Assembly: GCA_937898625.1 (NCBI GenBank)
Contig: CALEJF010000008.1
Span: forward strand, 1-64,000
Direction of reading: 5' to 3'
Source of the DNA: an uncultured Clostridia bacterium
GTDB taxonomy: Bacteria > Bacillota > Clostridia > Oscillospirales > Acutalibacteraceae
Length of the DNA stretch: 64,000 nt
Both the position numbers and the translations under genes were made by a program. Shown here in pieces: positions 34,412-42,883 of this stretch (position 1 is the stretch's first letter; every line of letters starts with the position of its first letter). The notes beneath the pieces were generated by a model. That model searched no databases, was not told the DNA's origin, and saw only the letters and a list, made by a program, of their open reading frames with translations.

Positions 34412-35365
34412 TTGAAATTTAATCCCGAAAAAATATCTAAAATTAACAATATAATTATTATTGTAGTTTCCTTTGCTATGCTTTTTTCTGTTGTAACAGG
34501 TATAGCATTTAGTTTGAGAAGCCATAGTTATAAAATGCAGGTTCAACAAAGTACAAGTGCTATGGAAAGTTCAAGTGATTTTTCAACTGAAACACAAAGT
34601 CAGACTCAAACTACTACGGAAGAACCAAGCACAGAGGAAACTACAACCGAACCCACTACTGAAGCACCAACTGTTCCGCCAACAACGGAGCCTGTCACGG
34701 AAAATCCCAATAAAGGACCTGTTATACCGCCAATTGTTGACGCAAAGGGAAAAACTGTATACCTTACCTTTGATGATGGTCCGTCAATTTATACAAAGCA
34801 GATTCTCGATATACTTGATAAATACGGTGTAAAGGCAACATTTTTTGTTGTTAACGGCAAACACAATTATCTTATGAAAGATATTGTTAACCGTGGTCAT
34901 CAAATCGGACTTCACGCGTATGTTCATAAGTATGATGTGGTATATCAATCTGAGCAAGCATATTTTGACGATTTGAACAAGATTAATGAGGTTGTAAAAA
35001 CAGAAACGGGTATAGAAACAAAGTTAATTCGTTTCCCGGGTGGCGGCAGTAATGTTATCAGTAAAAAATACTCAAAGGGACTTATGACAAAATTGACTGC
35101 TTCCGTTACAGAAAAAGGGTATTACTATTTTGACTGGAATTGTACAAATGGCGATGCTGAAGGGGCAAAAACTATTTCTGACCAGTTAAGTTTTTGTAGT
35201 AAATTCCCAAGAAGTGCTAATAATATAATTGTACTTATGCACGACAACAAAAAACTTACTATGGAATCTCTTCCATATATTATTGAGTATTATAAGGCAT
35301 GTGGAATGGAGTTTGGAATTTTAACTCCTGAAACACCACCCGCACACCATCCGGTGTACAACTAA
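34412..35365 (+). CDS. Membrane-anchored polysaccharide deacetylase
   Basis: A 317-residue protein: N-terminal membrane helix (about 10-32), a Thr/Glu/Pro-rich linker (about 45-105), then a NodB domain. The first metal-site motif is TFDDGPS, followed by ATFFVVNG, GLHAYVHKYD (the H-x3-H metal histidines) and RFPGGGSN. It likely deacetylates N-acetyl groups of peptidoglycan or another surface glycan. TTG 34412 is preceded by AAGGAAG. The sequence does not say which glycan is the target. Confidence 0.9.
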   Translation: MKFNPEKISKINNIIIIVVSFAMLFSVVTGIAFSLRSHSYKMQVQQSTSAMESSSDFSTETQSQTQTTTEEPSTEETTTEPTTEAPTVPPTTEPVTENPNKGPVIPPIVDAKGKTVYLTFDDGPSIYTKQILDILDKYGVKATFFVVNGKHNYLMKDIVNRGHQIGLHAYVHKYDVVYQSEQAYFDDLNKINEVVKTETGIETKLIRFPGGGSNVISKKYSKGLMTKLTASVTEKGYYYFDWNCTNGDAEGAKTISDQLSFCSKFPRSANNIIVLMHDNKKLTMESLPYIIEYYKACGMEFGILTPETPPAHHPVYN

Positions 35366-35487
35366 CATATTACACAAAAAAGATTAAACAATATGGCAAT
35401 ATTGCACAAAGATAAAACCCTCAAAAAAGTCGTTTTTGTTTCTCTAACTGAAATATTGTTTTTCGACCAAAACTATACTTTTTTTCG

Positions 35488-35515
35488 TTGACGAGGAAAA
35501 GTTTTGTGATATAAT
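35488..35515 (+). promoter_or_regulatory. Promoter for ptsH
   Basis: TTGACG (35488-35493), 16-base spacer, TATAAT (35510-35515), 63 bases before the ptsH start. The 210-base gap upstream has no terminator of standard form; it only holds a small CAATAT/ATATTG hairpin. Confidence 0.7.
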
Positions 35516-35577
35516 ATAGTAGTAACAAAAGTGTGTAATTATGTTATTTAATATTTTTCATTTGGGAGAATGAGACT

Positions 35578-35841
35578 ATGTATACTAAAGATGTAGAAGT
35601 TAAAAATCAAGTTGGTTTGCACGCACGCCCTGCAACATTCTTTATCCAGAAAGCAAATGAATTCAAATCATCAATCTGGGTTGAAAAAGAAGACAGAAGA
35701 GTAAATGCAAAAAGCCTTTTAGGTGTTCTTTCACTTGGCATTATGGGTGGAACAACAATCCGTATCCTTGCAGGAGGTCCTGATGAGGAAACAGCAGTTG
35801 ACGAGCTTGTTAAACTTGTTGAATCAGGCTTTGCTGAGTAA
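35578..35841 (+). CDS. ptsH: HPr phosphocarrier protein
   Basis: An 87-residue HPr-family protein of the PEP phosphotransferase system. The phosphorylation site His15 (GLHARPA) and the regulatory Ser46 (AKSLLG) are both present. It can therefore serve sugar transport and, as in other Firmicutes, carbon catabolite control through HPr kinase. GGGAGAATG lies before the ATG. Enzyme I is not adjacent, so this is a stand-alone HPr gene. Confidence 0.95.
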   Translation: MYTKDVEVKNQVGLHARPATFFIQKANEFKSSIWVEKEDRRVNAKSLLGVLSLGIMGGTTIRILAGGPDEETAVDELVKLVESGFAE

Positions 35842-35936
35842 TTAAACAGGAAATTAGAGCACATCACCCGATGTGCTTTATTTTTTTATTCTTTTGTGTT
35901 ACAATAATAAAAACCATTTTGAAAGGAGTGAATTCT

Positions 35937-37781
35937 GTGAACGAAAAAATGCAAACTCTGCGTGAAAAATCAATGAAATTGCCTTTGACTCCCGGTGTCT
36001 ATATTATGAAGAATAAGCAGGGTAAAATTATCTATATAGGTAAGGCAAAAAAACTTAAAAATCGCGTCAGTCAGTATTTTGGTTCACAGAATAAACACAG
36101 CATCAAAGTCCGCAAAATGGTGGAAAATGTTGATGATTTTGACTATATTCTTACTGATAGTGAATTTGAGGCATTAGTCCTTGAAGCAAGCCTTATTAAG
36201 CAAAATCAACCTAAATATAACATTCTTTTGAAAGATGATAAGGGTTACAGTTATATTAAAATTACTAATGAGCCTTATCGTAAAATTTCTGCAGTCCTGC
36301 AAAAAAACGATGAAAATGCAGAATATATTGGTCCTTTTACAAGTTCATATTCAGTAAAACAATCTGTTGATGAAGCAAATAAGATTTTTCGTCTGCCACA
36401 GTGCAACAAATCATTTCCAAGGGATATAAAGAAAGGCAGACCTTGTCTTAATTTTCATATAAATCGTTGTATGGGTGTTTGCACGGGCAAGATTTCAAAG
36501 TCAGAATATGACGAGGCAGTTAAGGATGCCATAGATTTTCTCAATGGTGATATTTCCAAAATTATCAGAGATTTGAAAAACAAGATGAATACCTGTGCTG
36601 AAAATCTTGATTTTGAAAATGCTGGTAAATATCGTGACAGAATTCGCGCCATTGAGAATATGCAGTCAAAACAAAAGGTTGTAAGTGAAAACGCTGAATC
36701 GAAGGATGTATTTGCAGTTGCAACTATCGATGAGAATATATGCATAGCGGTTTTAAGGTATGAAAAAGGAAAACTTTGCGACAGTGAGCATTTTTTCTTT
36801 GACAGCGAAAAAATGGTGGAGAATATTCGTTGCAATTTCCTTATTCAGTATTATGGAATGAATCGTACAGTGCCAAATAAAGTCCTTGTTGACGAAGTTT
36901 TTGAAGATATGGACTTGTTGGAGCAACATCTTACAAATGTAAGAGGAAAAAAATGTGTTGTAACCATTCCGCAAAGGGGAGAAGGCTTAAAGCTTATCAA
37001 TATGTGTCGTGAAAATGCCTATGAAAAACTTGCACAGAAAAAAGGTAAACAGTCAGGCACAATAAAAGCACTTGAAGAATTAAAAATTCTGTTAGCACTT
37101 CCAAAAACTCCAGAATATATTGAGTCCTATGATATTTCTCACACAGGCGGTGAGGACAATGTTGCGGGTATGGTTGTCTTTAAAAACGGCAGACCTCTTA
37201 AACGAGCATATCGCACATTCAATATAAAATCTTTTACGGGACAGGATGACTATGGCTCAATGCGCGAAGTTATTTCCCGAAGATTTAATGAGTATCTAAA
37301 ATGTAAGGATGAAAACCCTGAAGAAGGCTTTGGGAAACTCCCCGACTTGATTTTGCTTGACGGTGGTAAAGGACAGGTAAGTGTTGTAAAAGATGTCCTT
37401 AATGAAATGAAAATTGATGTGCCACTTTTTGGTATGGTTAAGGACTCAAAGCACAAAACCCGTGCAATTACAGGTGATGGTGGTGAAATTGCTATAAATT
37501 CCACGAGAAGTGTTTTCACTCTCGTTTCCGAAATTCAGGAAGAAGTCCATCGATTTTCCGTTGGATTTCACCATAAGAAGCACACAAAACGAGGATTGGA
37601 GCTTTCCCTTACAAAGATTGACGGAATAGGGGAAAAGAAAGCAAAAGAACTTTTAAAAGTATTTAAAACAACTAAAAAAATAAAGGATGCCACAGTGACA
37701 GATTTAGTGCAGGTCAAGGGCATCAATAAAGAATTAGCTGAAAAAATATATAATTACTATAATGGTGAAGAATATGATTGA
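35937..37781 (+). CDS. uvrC: Excinuclease ABC subunit C
   Basis: UvrC makes both incisions in nucleotide excision repair. The 614-residue protein has an N-terminal GIY-YIG nuclease domain (PGVYIMKNKQGKIIYIGKAK, residues about 20-40), a UVR motif (NLDFENAGKYRDRI near 223), the RNase H-like domain with YDISHTGG and LILLDGGKGQ, and C-terminal HhH repeats (IDGIGEKKAKELL). GTG 35937 follows AAAGGAG. It overlaps the next gene by 8 bases. Confidence 0.95.
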   Translation: MNEKMQTLREKSMKLPLTPGVYIMKNKQGKIIYIGKAKKLKNRVSQYFGSQNKHSIKVRKMVENVDDFDYILTDSEFEALVLEASLIKQNQPKYNILLKDDKGYSYIKITNEPYRKISAVLQKNDENAEYIGPFTSSYSVKQSVDEANKIFRLPQCNKSFPRDIKKGRPCLNFHINRCMGVCTGKISKSEYDEAVKDAIDFLNGDISKIIRDLKNKMNTCAENLDFENAGKYRDRIRAIENMQSKQKVVSENAESKDVFAVATIDENICIAVLRYEKGKLCDSEHFFFDSEKMVENIRCNFLIQYYGMNRTVPNKVLVDEVFEDMDLLEQHLTNVRGKKCVVTIPQRGEGLKLINMCRENAYEKLAQKKGKQSGTIKALEELKILLALPKTPEYIESYDISHTGGEDNVAGMVVFKNGRPLKRAYRTFNIKSFTGQDDYGSMREVISRRFNEYLKCKDENPEEGFGKLPDLILLDGGKGQVSVVKDVLNEMKIDVPLFGMVKDSKHKTRAITGDGGEIAINSTRSVFTLVSEIQEEVHRFSVGFHHKKHTKRGLELSLTKIDGIGEKKAKELLKVFKTTKKIKDATVTDLVQVKGINKELAEKIYNYYNGEEYD

Positions 37782-38433
37782 TACAATAATTTTTGATTTG
37801 GATGGCACACTTTTAAACACACTTGAGGATTTAAGGGATAGTGTAAACTATGCACTTTCAAAGCAGAATTTCCCCTTGCGAACACTTACTGAAATTCGCT
37901 CTTTTGTTGGCGATGGAATCCGTGTTTTAATGGAAAGAGCAGTACCACAAGGCACAGATGCAGAAATATTTAAAATTTGCTTTGCAGATTTCAATGCTTA
38001 TTACAAGGTACATATGGAGGACAAAACTGCACCTTATGAAGGCATAAACGAAATGCTTGGAAATATCAAAAAAGCAGGTTTTAAAACTGCCATTGTGACT
38101 AATAAGGTTGATTACGCTGCACAGGATTTGTGTAAGAGGATGTTTGGCGAGAATATTGATTTGGTTGTTGGTAGTGTTGACAACAGACCAAATAAACCCG
38201 CACCTGACGGAGCGTTTTATGCCATTGAAACTCTTGGCAGTAATAAGGAAAGCACAATTTTTGTAGGTGATGCCGATACGGATATTCTTACAGCAAAAAA
38301 TGCAGGACTTAAATCAATAGGTGTTCTTTGGGGCTTCCGTGACCGTGAAATTATTGAGGAAAAAGGGGCAGAATATATCGTGGAAACGGTAAAAGACCTT
38401 GAAAAACTGCTTATTTCATTAAAAAATGGATAA
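37774..38433 (+). CDS. gph: HAD phosphatase, phosphoglycolate phosphatase-like
   Basis: A 219-residue HAD hydrolase with a C1 helical cap. Motif I is IIFDLDGTLLNT (Asp9, Asp11), motif II is VTNKV, the motif III region is RPNKPAPDGA and motif IV is VGDADTDILTA. It resembles Gph/PpaX, which clear 2-phosphoglycolate from DNA repair or pyrophosphate. Coupling to uvrC (overlap of 8 bases, GGTGAAG as SD) fits a role in removing phosphoglycolate arising from DNA end processing, but that is inference. Confidence 0.85.
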   Translation: MIDTIIFDLDGTLLNTLEDLRDSVNYALSKQNFPLRTLTEIRSFVGDGIRVLMERAVPQGTDAEIFKICFADFNAYYKVHMEDKTAPYEGINEMLGNIKKAGFKTAIVTNKVDYAAQDLCKRMFGENIDLVVGSVDNRPNKPAPDGAFYAIETLGSNKESTIFVGDADTDILTAKNAGLKSIGVLWGFRDREIIEEKGAEYIVETVKDLEKLLISLKNG

Positions 38434-38516
38434 AAAACACTAAAAAACCTTGAAAAATTTGACAAATTGACAAAAAAATGAGATAATACAATGTATTGAT
38501 AAAACGGAGTGAATGT

Positions 38517-39056
38517 ATGAGAGTAATAACAGGCGAGGCAAGAGGCAGAAAACTCATAACTCTTGAAGGTGAAGATGTAAGACCTACAACTGACAGAGTT
38601 AAAGAGGGAATGTTCAATATTATTCAATTTGAGCTGGAGGGTGCATCTGTACTTGATTTGTTTGCTGGCTCAGGACAGTTGGGTATTGAAGCATTAAGCC
38701 GAGGTGCCAAGCATTGTACTTTTGTGGATTCTTCAAATCGTTCAATTGACATTGTAAAGCAAAACCTTAAATCTGTAGGGTTTGAAAAACGAGCAAGTGT
38801 TTTTTGCGGTGACGGAAAAATGTATATCGGACTTAGTCACGATAAGTTTGACATAGCACTGCTTGACCCACCTTATAACAAACAGATTTTAGATGATGTT
38901 TTACCTGTTGTGGCTTCTAAAATGACGGATTATGGTGTAATTCTCTGTGAAAGCGAATTGAGAGAGGTTTTACCGGAAACTGCAGGTGAATTTAGCATAT
39001 ACCGTGAATATAAATACGGTAAAATTAAAATTACCGCATACAGAAAGAATAAGTGA
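38517..39056 (+). CDS. rsmD: 16S rRNA m2G966 methyltransferase
   Basis: A 179-residue SAM-dependent methyltransferase modifying G966 of 16S rRNA. The N-terminal MRVITGEARGRKL, the RPTTDRVKEGMFNII segment, the SAM site VLDLFAGSGQLGIEALSRGA and catalytic DPPYNK are all characteristic. CGGAGTG precedes ATG 38517. It is followed directly by coaD, the usual Firmicutes pairing. Confidence 0.94.
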   Translation: MRVITGEARGRKLITLEGEDVRPTTDRVKEGMFNIIQFELEGASVLDLFAGSGQLGIEALSRGAKHCTFVDSSNRSIDIVKQNLKSVGFEKRASVFCGDGKMYIGLSHDKFDIALLDPPYNKQILDDVLPVVASKMTDYGVILCESELREVLPETAGEFSIYREYKYGKIKITAYRKNK

Positions 39057-39061
39057 GAAAT

Positions 39062-39556
39062 ATGAAAACAGTAGTTTGTCCGGGTAGTTTCGACCCGGTA
39101 ACTAACGGACATCTTGATATTATCAGCCGTAGTTCAGCACTTTTCGACAAGGTGATTGTGGTTGTTATGAAAAACCCGTCAAAGAAGAATTTTTGCTTCA
39201 CCCCTGAGGAAAGAGCCGACCTTATAAGACGTTGTACCAAGGATTTTAACAATGTTGAGGTTGATACATACGAGGGCTTGCTTGCCGAGTATGCAAAAGA
39301 AAAAGGTGCTGTTGCAGTTGTTAAAGGACTTCGCGCTGTGTCTGACTTTGAATATGAATTTCAGCAGGCACAGATGAACAAAAAACTCAACAGTCAGCTT
39401 GAAACAATTTTCATAAACACAAGGGTTGAAAATTTGTATCTCAGTTCAAGCGCAGTTAAGCAGATTTGCGAATTAGGTGGGGACATAAGCGATTTTGTTC
39501 CCCATGAAATTCGTGATGATATAGTTAAAAGAATTAAAAGAGGTGTGAGCAAATGA
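39062..39556 (+). CDS. coaD: Phosphopantetheine adenylyltransferase
   Basis: CoaD forms dephospho-CoA from 4'-phosphopantetheine and ATP, the penultimate CoA step. The 164-residue nucleotidyltransferase has CPGSFDPVTNGHLDII with the catalytic T/HxGH histidine, KGLRAVSDFEYEFQQA, and LSSSAVKQI. ATG 39062 is preferred on homology; a GTG at 39053 overlaps the end of rsmD. The stop overlaps the next ORF by four bases. Confidence 0.95.
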   Translation: MKTVVCPGSFDPVTNGHLDIISRSSALFDKVIVVVMKNPSKKNFCFTPEERADLIRRCTKDFNNVEVDTYEGLLAEYAKEKGAVAVVKGLRAVSDFEYEFQQAQMNKKLNSQLETIFINTRVENLYLSSSAVKQICELGGDISDFVPHEIRDDIVKRIKRGVSK

Positions 39557-40086
39557 CAATAGAAAGCTTACTTGAAGAGATTGAATCAATACTTGAAGAG
39601 GGAAAGACAGTTCCGTTTACTTCAAATCTTTTGGTTGATGCCAATGCAATCAAAACTGCTATTGAGGATATAAGACTCAATATGCCTGATGAACTTATGC
39701 AGGCAAGAAAAATCGCTTCAGAGAGAAAAGAAATTCTCACAGGTGCACAGGATAACGCAGATAAGATTATCGAAAAAGCACATGTTCGTGCAAAGGAAAT
39801 CATTTCTGAAGACGAAATCACAAGAGGTGCAGAGGTTCAGGCTGAAGAAATCATTCAGCAGGCAAGACAGACTGCAAACGAAATCGTTGAACAGGCAAGA
39901 GCATCTGCAACTGAACTTACAGAGCAGGCAAGAGCTTGGGCAAAGGATATGCGCACAAGTGCAAGCGAATATGTTGAAAGCATCGTTGCTGTTGCTGATG
40001 AAACTCTCACAAATTCAGTTAACGAAATTCGTCGCGCTCGTCAGCACTTAAAGGCTGCATCACAGTCAAAACGCATAGACGAATAA
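39553..40086 (+). CDS. Coiled-coil protein following coaD
   Basis: A 177-residue soluble, strongly heptad-patterned protein with Ala/Glu/Gln-rich repeats such as EEIIQQARQTANEIVEQAR and similar 11-residue periods between residues 75 and 145. Proteins of this type at this position are usually labelled ATPase or V-type ATPase subunit H-like, solely because of the coiled coil. Position after coaD and the DivIVA-like look suggest a structural role, but there is no motif to prove it. The ATG overlaps coaD. Confidence 0.7.
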   Translation: MTIESLLEEIESILEEGKTVPFTSNLLVDANAIKTAIEDIRLNMPDELMQARKIASERKEILTGAQDNADKIIEKAHVRAKEIISEDEITRGAEVQAEEIIQQARQTANEIVEQARASATELTEQARAWAKDMRTSASEYVESIVAVADETLTNSVNEIRRARQHLKAASQSKRIDE

Positions 40087-40123
40087 TCTAAACTAACATA
40101 ATTTAAAAATCATTATAATTCAT

Positions 40124-40173
40124 CACCTCGCAGCATATTTATTTATATAAATAGTGTTCGAGGTGTTTGTCTT
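40124..40173 (+). other. Hairpin carrying the next gene's Shine-Dalgarno
   Basis: CACCTCG (40124-40130) pairs with CGAGGTG (40159-40165), with an internal TATTTAT/ATAAATA stem, and TTTGTCTT follows. It resembles a terminator for the coiled-coil gene. GAGGTG in the 3' arm is also the only good SD for ATG 40174, eight bases on. Confidence 0.6.
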
Positions 40174-40644
40174 ATGTTCGTGTATTCAGTTCAGTCAAAG
40201 CATATCAAGGTAATAGCAGTAGGTCTGTTTGCAATATTTACGGTGGTTTCGTTAATGGTGCTGTCCCGTGAAAGTAAACAGACAAGTAACGATGGCAGTA
40301 TCAGCCTTAAAGCATCTACTCATCAGGAGAGAATGGCTTTTATTTCTCAATTTGATTGGGAACTGCAAGAAGAACCAATTGAAATTAAAGAAGTTATAAT
40401 ACCAACGGAATTTGACGATACTTATACTGCATACAATGAAATTCAAAAGGAGCAAGGATTTGATTTAACTGAATATGCAGGTGTCCGTGCAAAACAATGG
40501 ACATACATTGTAAAAAACTATGAGGGCTACGAAAATAGTGAATGCATACATGCCAATATTTTGGTTTATGACGGAATTGTCATTGGCGGAGATATCTGTT
40601 CGGTTGAACTTGATGGCTTTATGCACGGATTTTCAAAACCTTGA
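40174..40644 (+). CDS. DUF4830-type membrane-anchored protein
   Basis: A 156-residue protein with one N-terminal membrane helix (about 12-30) and an extracytoplasmic domain whose C-terminal part (YNEIQKEQGFDLTEYAG, then the beta-rich WTYIVKNYEGYEN region) matches the DUF4830 pattern known from gut Clostridia. Function unknown. Its ribosome binding site is embedded in the preceding hairpin. rsuA follows after 13 bases. Confidence 0.75.
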   Translation: MFVYSVQSKHIKVIAVGLFAIFTVVSLMVLSRESKQTSNDGSISLKASTHQERMAFISQFDWELQEEPIEIKEVIIPTEFDDTYTAYNEIQKEQGFDLTEYAGVRAKQWTYIVKNYEGYENSECIHANILVYDGIVIGGDICSVELDGFMHGFSKP

Positions 40645-40657
40645 ACGGAAGATTTTA

Positions 40658-41371
40658 ATGGAAAGACTTGATAAAATACTTGCCACCCAAGGTACACTAT
40701 CCCGCCGTGATGTTAAAGAACTTGTAAAAAAAGGTCTTGTCACGGTGAATGGTGTTGTGGTAAAGGACAGTTCTTTAAAAATTGATGAGAACAAAGATGT
40801 TGTTTTCCTTAATGGGGAAGAATTAACATTGAAAAAGCATATTTATATTATGATGAATAAGCCACAAGGGATTATCTCTGCAAGTGACAGCAAGGATGAC
40901 GAAACTGTTGTTGACCTTGTGCCTGATTACCTTTATCGCAAAGGACTTTTTCCTGCAGGCAGACTTGACAAAGATACAACGGGCTTTGTGCTGATTACTG
41001 ATGACGGTGATTTTGCCCACAGAATCCTTTCACCTAAAAATCATATTTTCAAAACCTATATTGCAGGTCTTGAGCATAGTCTGGGTACTGCCGAAGTAGA
41101 AATGCTTGAAAATGGCATAACACTTGCTGATGGTACTGTGCTTAAAGAGGCAAAGGTTGAGATTATAGAAGACGGGGACAAGCCTTTAGTAAAAATTATG
41201 ATTTGTGAAGGTAAGTACCATCAGGTTAAAAGAATGTTTGCAGCAGCAGGAAATAAGGTTATATCCCTTCATCGTTCAAAAATGGGAGACTTGGAGCTTG
41301 ATATCAACTTAAAACCCGGCGAATGTCGTGAAATAACAGCCGAAGAGCTGATTTTAGTTCAGAAAAAATAA
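40658..41371 (+). CDS. rsuA: 16S rRNA pseudouridine synthase (RsuA family)
   Basis: A 237-residue enzyme converting uridine to pseudouridine in rRNA. It has an N-terminal S4 RNA-binding domain (MERLDKILATQGTLSRRDVKELV) and the catalytic GRLDKDTTGFVLITDDGD motif with the active Asp near residue 102. GKYHQVKRMFAA completes the RsuA/RluB signature. ATG 40658 (GGAAG upstream) is chosen; longer reading would overlap the DUF4830 gene. RsuA and RluB cannot be separated with certainty. Confidence 0.9.
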   Translation: MERLDKILATQGTLSRRDVKELVKKGLVTVNGVVVKDSSLKIDENKDVVFLNGEELTLKKHIYIMMNKPQGIISASDSKDDETVVDLVPDYLYRKGLFPAGRLDKDTTGFVLITDDGDFAHRILSPKNHIFKTYIAGLEHSLGTAEVEMLENGITLADGTVLKEAKVEIIEDGDKPLVKIMICEGKYHQVKRMFAAAGNKVISLHRSKMGDLELDINLKPGECREITAEELILVQKK

Positions 41372-41496
41372 AATATTAGTCATTTTGAACAAAGAAAAAT
41401 GAAGTTAAAAATTAACTAAAATGCGTGAAATGACCAAATTATTTGATTTTTTTTGTATAATTTGTTTGAAAAAAGTAAAAAATATAAAAATTTTAC

Positions 41497-41525
41497 TTGC
41501 CAAAATAGGTTTAATTGTGTAAAAT
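41497..41525 (+). promoter_or_regulatory. Promoter for the PucR-type regulator
   Basis: TTGCCA (41497-41502), 17-base spacer, TAAAAT (41520-41525), 45 bases before ATG 41570. The gap from 41372 is AT-rich, with another TATAAT at 41456 but a poor -35. Confidence 0.55.
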
Positions 41526-41569
41526 ACATAGTATCGCAATGGTGAATTTGTATAAAAGGTGGTATAACC

Positions 41570-42655
41570 ATGTCAAACAGATTGTTTCAGGGTATTGTTC
41601 ATCAGATGACAGAGGTTGTTGAAAGAACCTTCGGTGTTCTTGATGAAACAGGAACTGTAATCTCTTGCAGCGAATTAAGTCACATTGGTGAAGTTCAGTC
41701 CAATGCTGTGGCTGATGTTTTTGCAAGCACTGAGAATATCGTTGTGGACGGATATACATATAAAGCATTTGGAACACAAATGCATCCTGAATACGCAATT
41801 TTTGTTGAGGGTGACGATGATGTTGCAAACAGATATGTTTCTGTTCTTGCTGTTTCTCTCGCATCAATTAAACAGTATTATGATGAAAAATATGACCGTG
41901 GCAACTTTATCAAGAATGTAATCCTTGATAATATCCTTCCCGGTGATATCTATATTAAGGCAAGGGAACTCCATTTTAACAATGATGTAACAAGAGTTGT
42001 GCTTCTTATCAGAATCACAGAGAAGAACGATGTTTCTGTTTTTGATGTTATTCAGGACTTGTTTCCGGATAAATCAAAGGACTTTGTCATTAATGTTAAT
42101 GATACTGATATTGCTCTTGTTAAAGAGGTTAAGAACAATATTGATGGTAAAGACCTTGAAAAACTTGCTCGTTCAATAGCAGACTCATTAGGTACGGAGT
42201 ATTATACTCATGTTCTTGTTGGTATTGGTACAACTATCAGCAATATTAAGGATTTGGCTCGTTCATTCCGCGAAGCTCAGGTTTCTCTTGAGGTTGGTAA
42301 GGTGTTTGACACAGAAAAAACCATCGTAAGTTATGAACATTTAGGTATTGCAAGACTTATTTATCAGCTTCCTACAACTCTTTGTGAGATGTTCCTTCGT
42401 GAGATTTTTAAGCGTGGCTCAATCGAAAATCTTGACCACGAAACACTTTTCACAATTCAAAAATTCTTTGAAAACAATCTTAATGTTTCTGAAACATCAA
42501 GAAAGTTGTTTGTTCACAGAAATACACTTGTTTATCGTCTTGAAAAAATCAAGAAGCTCACAGGCCTTGACCTTCGTGAATTTGACGATGCAATCGTGTT
42601 CAAGGTAGCGTTGATGGTTAAGAAATACCTCGACGCAAACCCAATTAAATACTAA
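41570..42655 (+). CDS. PucR/CdaR-type transcriptional regulator
   Basis: A 361-residue protein with a C-terminal PucR-type helix-turn-helix (NNLNVSETSRKLFVHRNTLVYRLEKI, about residues 300-330) followed by the DLREFDDAIVFKVALM tail typical of this family. The N-terminal ~130 residues look like a sensory domain and the middle like a GGDEF-derived CdaR region. Such proteins sense small metabolites (purines, sugar acids, amino acids). It is monocistronic with its own promoter and terminator, so its target is not evident from context. Confidence 0.85.
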   Translation: MSNRLFQGIVHQMTEVVERTFGVLDETGTVISCSELSHIGEVQSNAVADVFASTENIVVDGYTYKAFGTQMHPEYAIFVEGDDDVANRYVSVLAVSLASIKQYYDEKYDRGNFIKNVILDNILPGDIYIKARELHFNNDVTRVVLLIRITEKNDVSVFDVIQDLFPDKSKDFVINVNDTDIALVKEVKNNIDGKDLEKLARSIADSLGTEYYTHVLVGIGTTISNIKDLARSFREAQVSLEVGKVFDTEKTIVSYEHLGIARLIYQLPTTLCEMFLREIFKRGSIENLDHETLFTIQKFFENNLNVSETSRKLFVHRNTLVYRLEKIKKLTGLDLREFDDAIVFKVALMVKKYLDANPIKY

Positions 42656-42660
42656 AAACA

Positions 42661-42695
42661 AATATGGCAGGGTAACAAACCCTGCCATATTTTAT
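42661..42695 (+). terminator. Terminator after the PucR-type gene
   Basis: A perfect 13-bp stem AATATGGCAGGGT (42661-42673) / ACCCTGCCATATT (42679-42691), loop AACAA, with a short T-rich tail. Confidence 0.85.
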
Positions 42696-42772
42696 ACCTT
42701 ATACAAAATCAACAATAATACATAATATTATTGTGCAAAACGACGATAAATGTTAACATTCTTTAAAAAGCG

Positions 42773-42800
42773 TTACAAATACAATATTTTGTGGTATAAT
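42773..42800 (+). promoter_or_regulatory. Promoter of the ftsEX operon
   Basis: TTACAA (42773-42778), 16-base spacer, TATAAT (42795-42800), preceded by G in the extended region (GGTATAAT). 84 bases upstream of ftsE. Confidence 0.6.
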
Positions 42801-42883
42801 GTAAACCAACAGTGACTATTATGTGTTATTGTTTCCAAAATTAGTTAATTTTCAGAATAGTTTATAAAGGAAAGGTGCATATC

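Noticed and set aside
40520..40657. N-terminal extension of the RsuA-type protein from ATG 40520
   Set aside because: It would overlap the DUF4830 gene by over 100 bases. The family starts at the S4 domain MERLDKIL, and ATG 40658 has its own SD.
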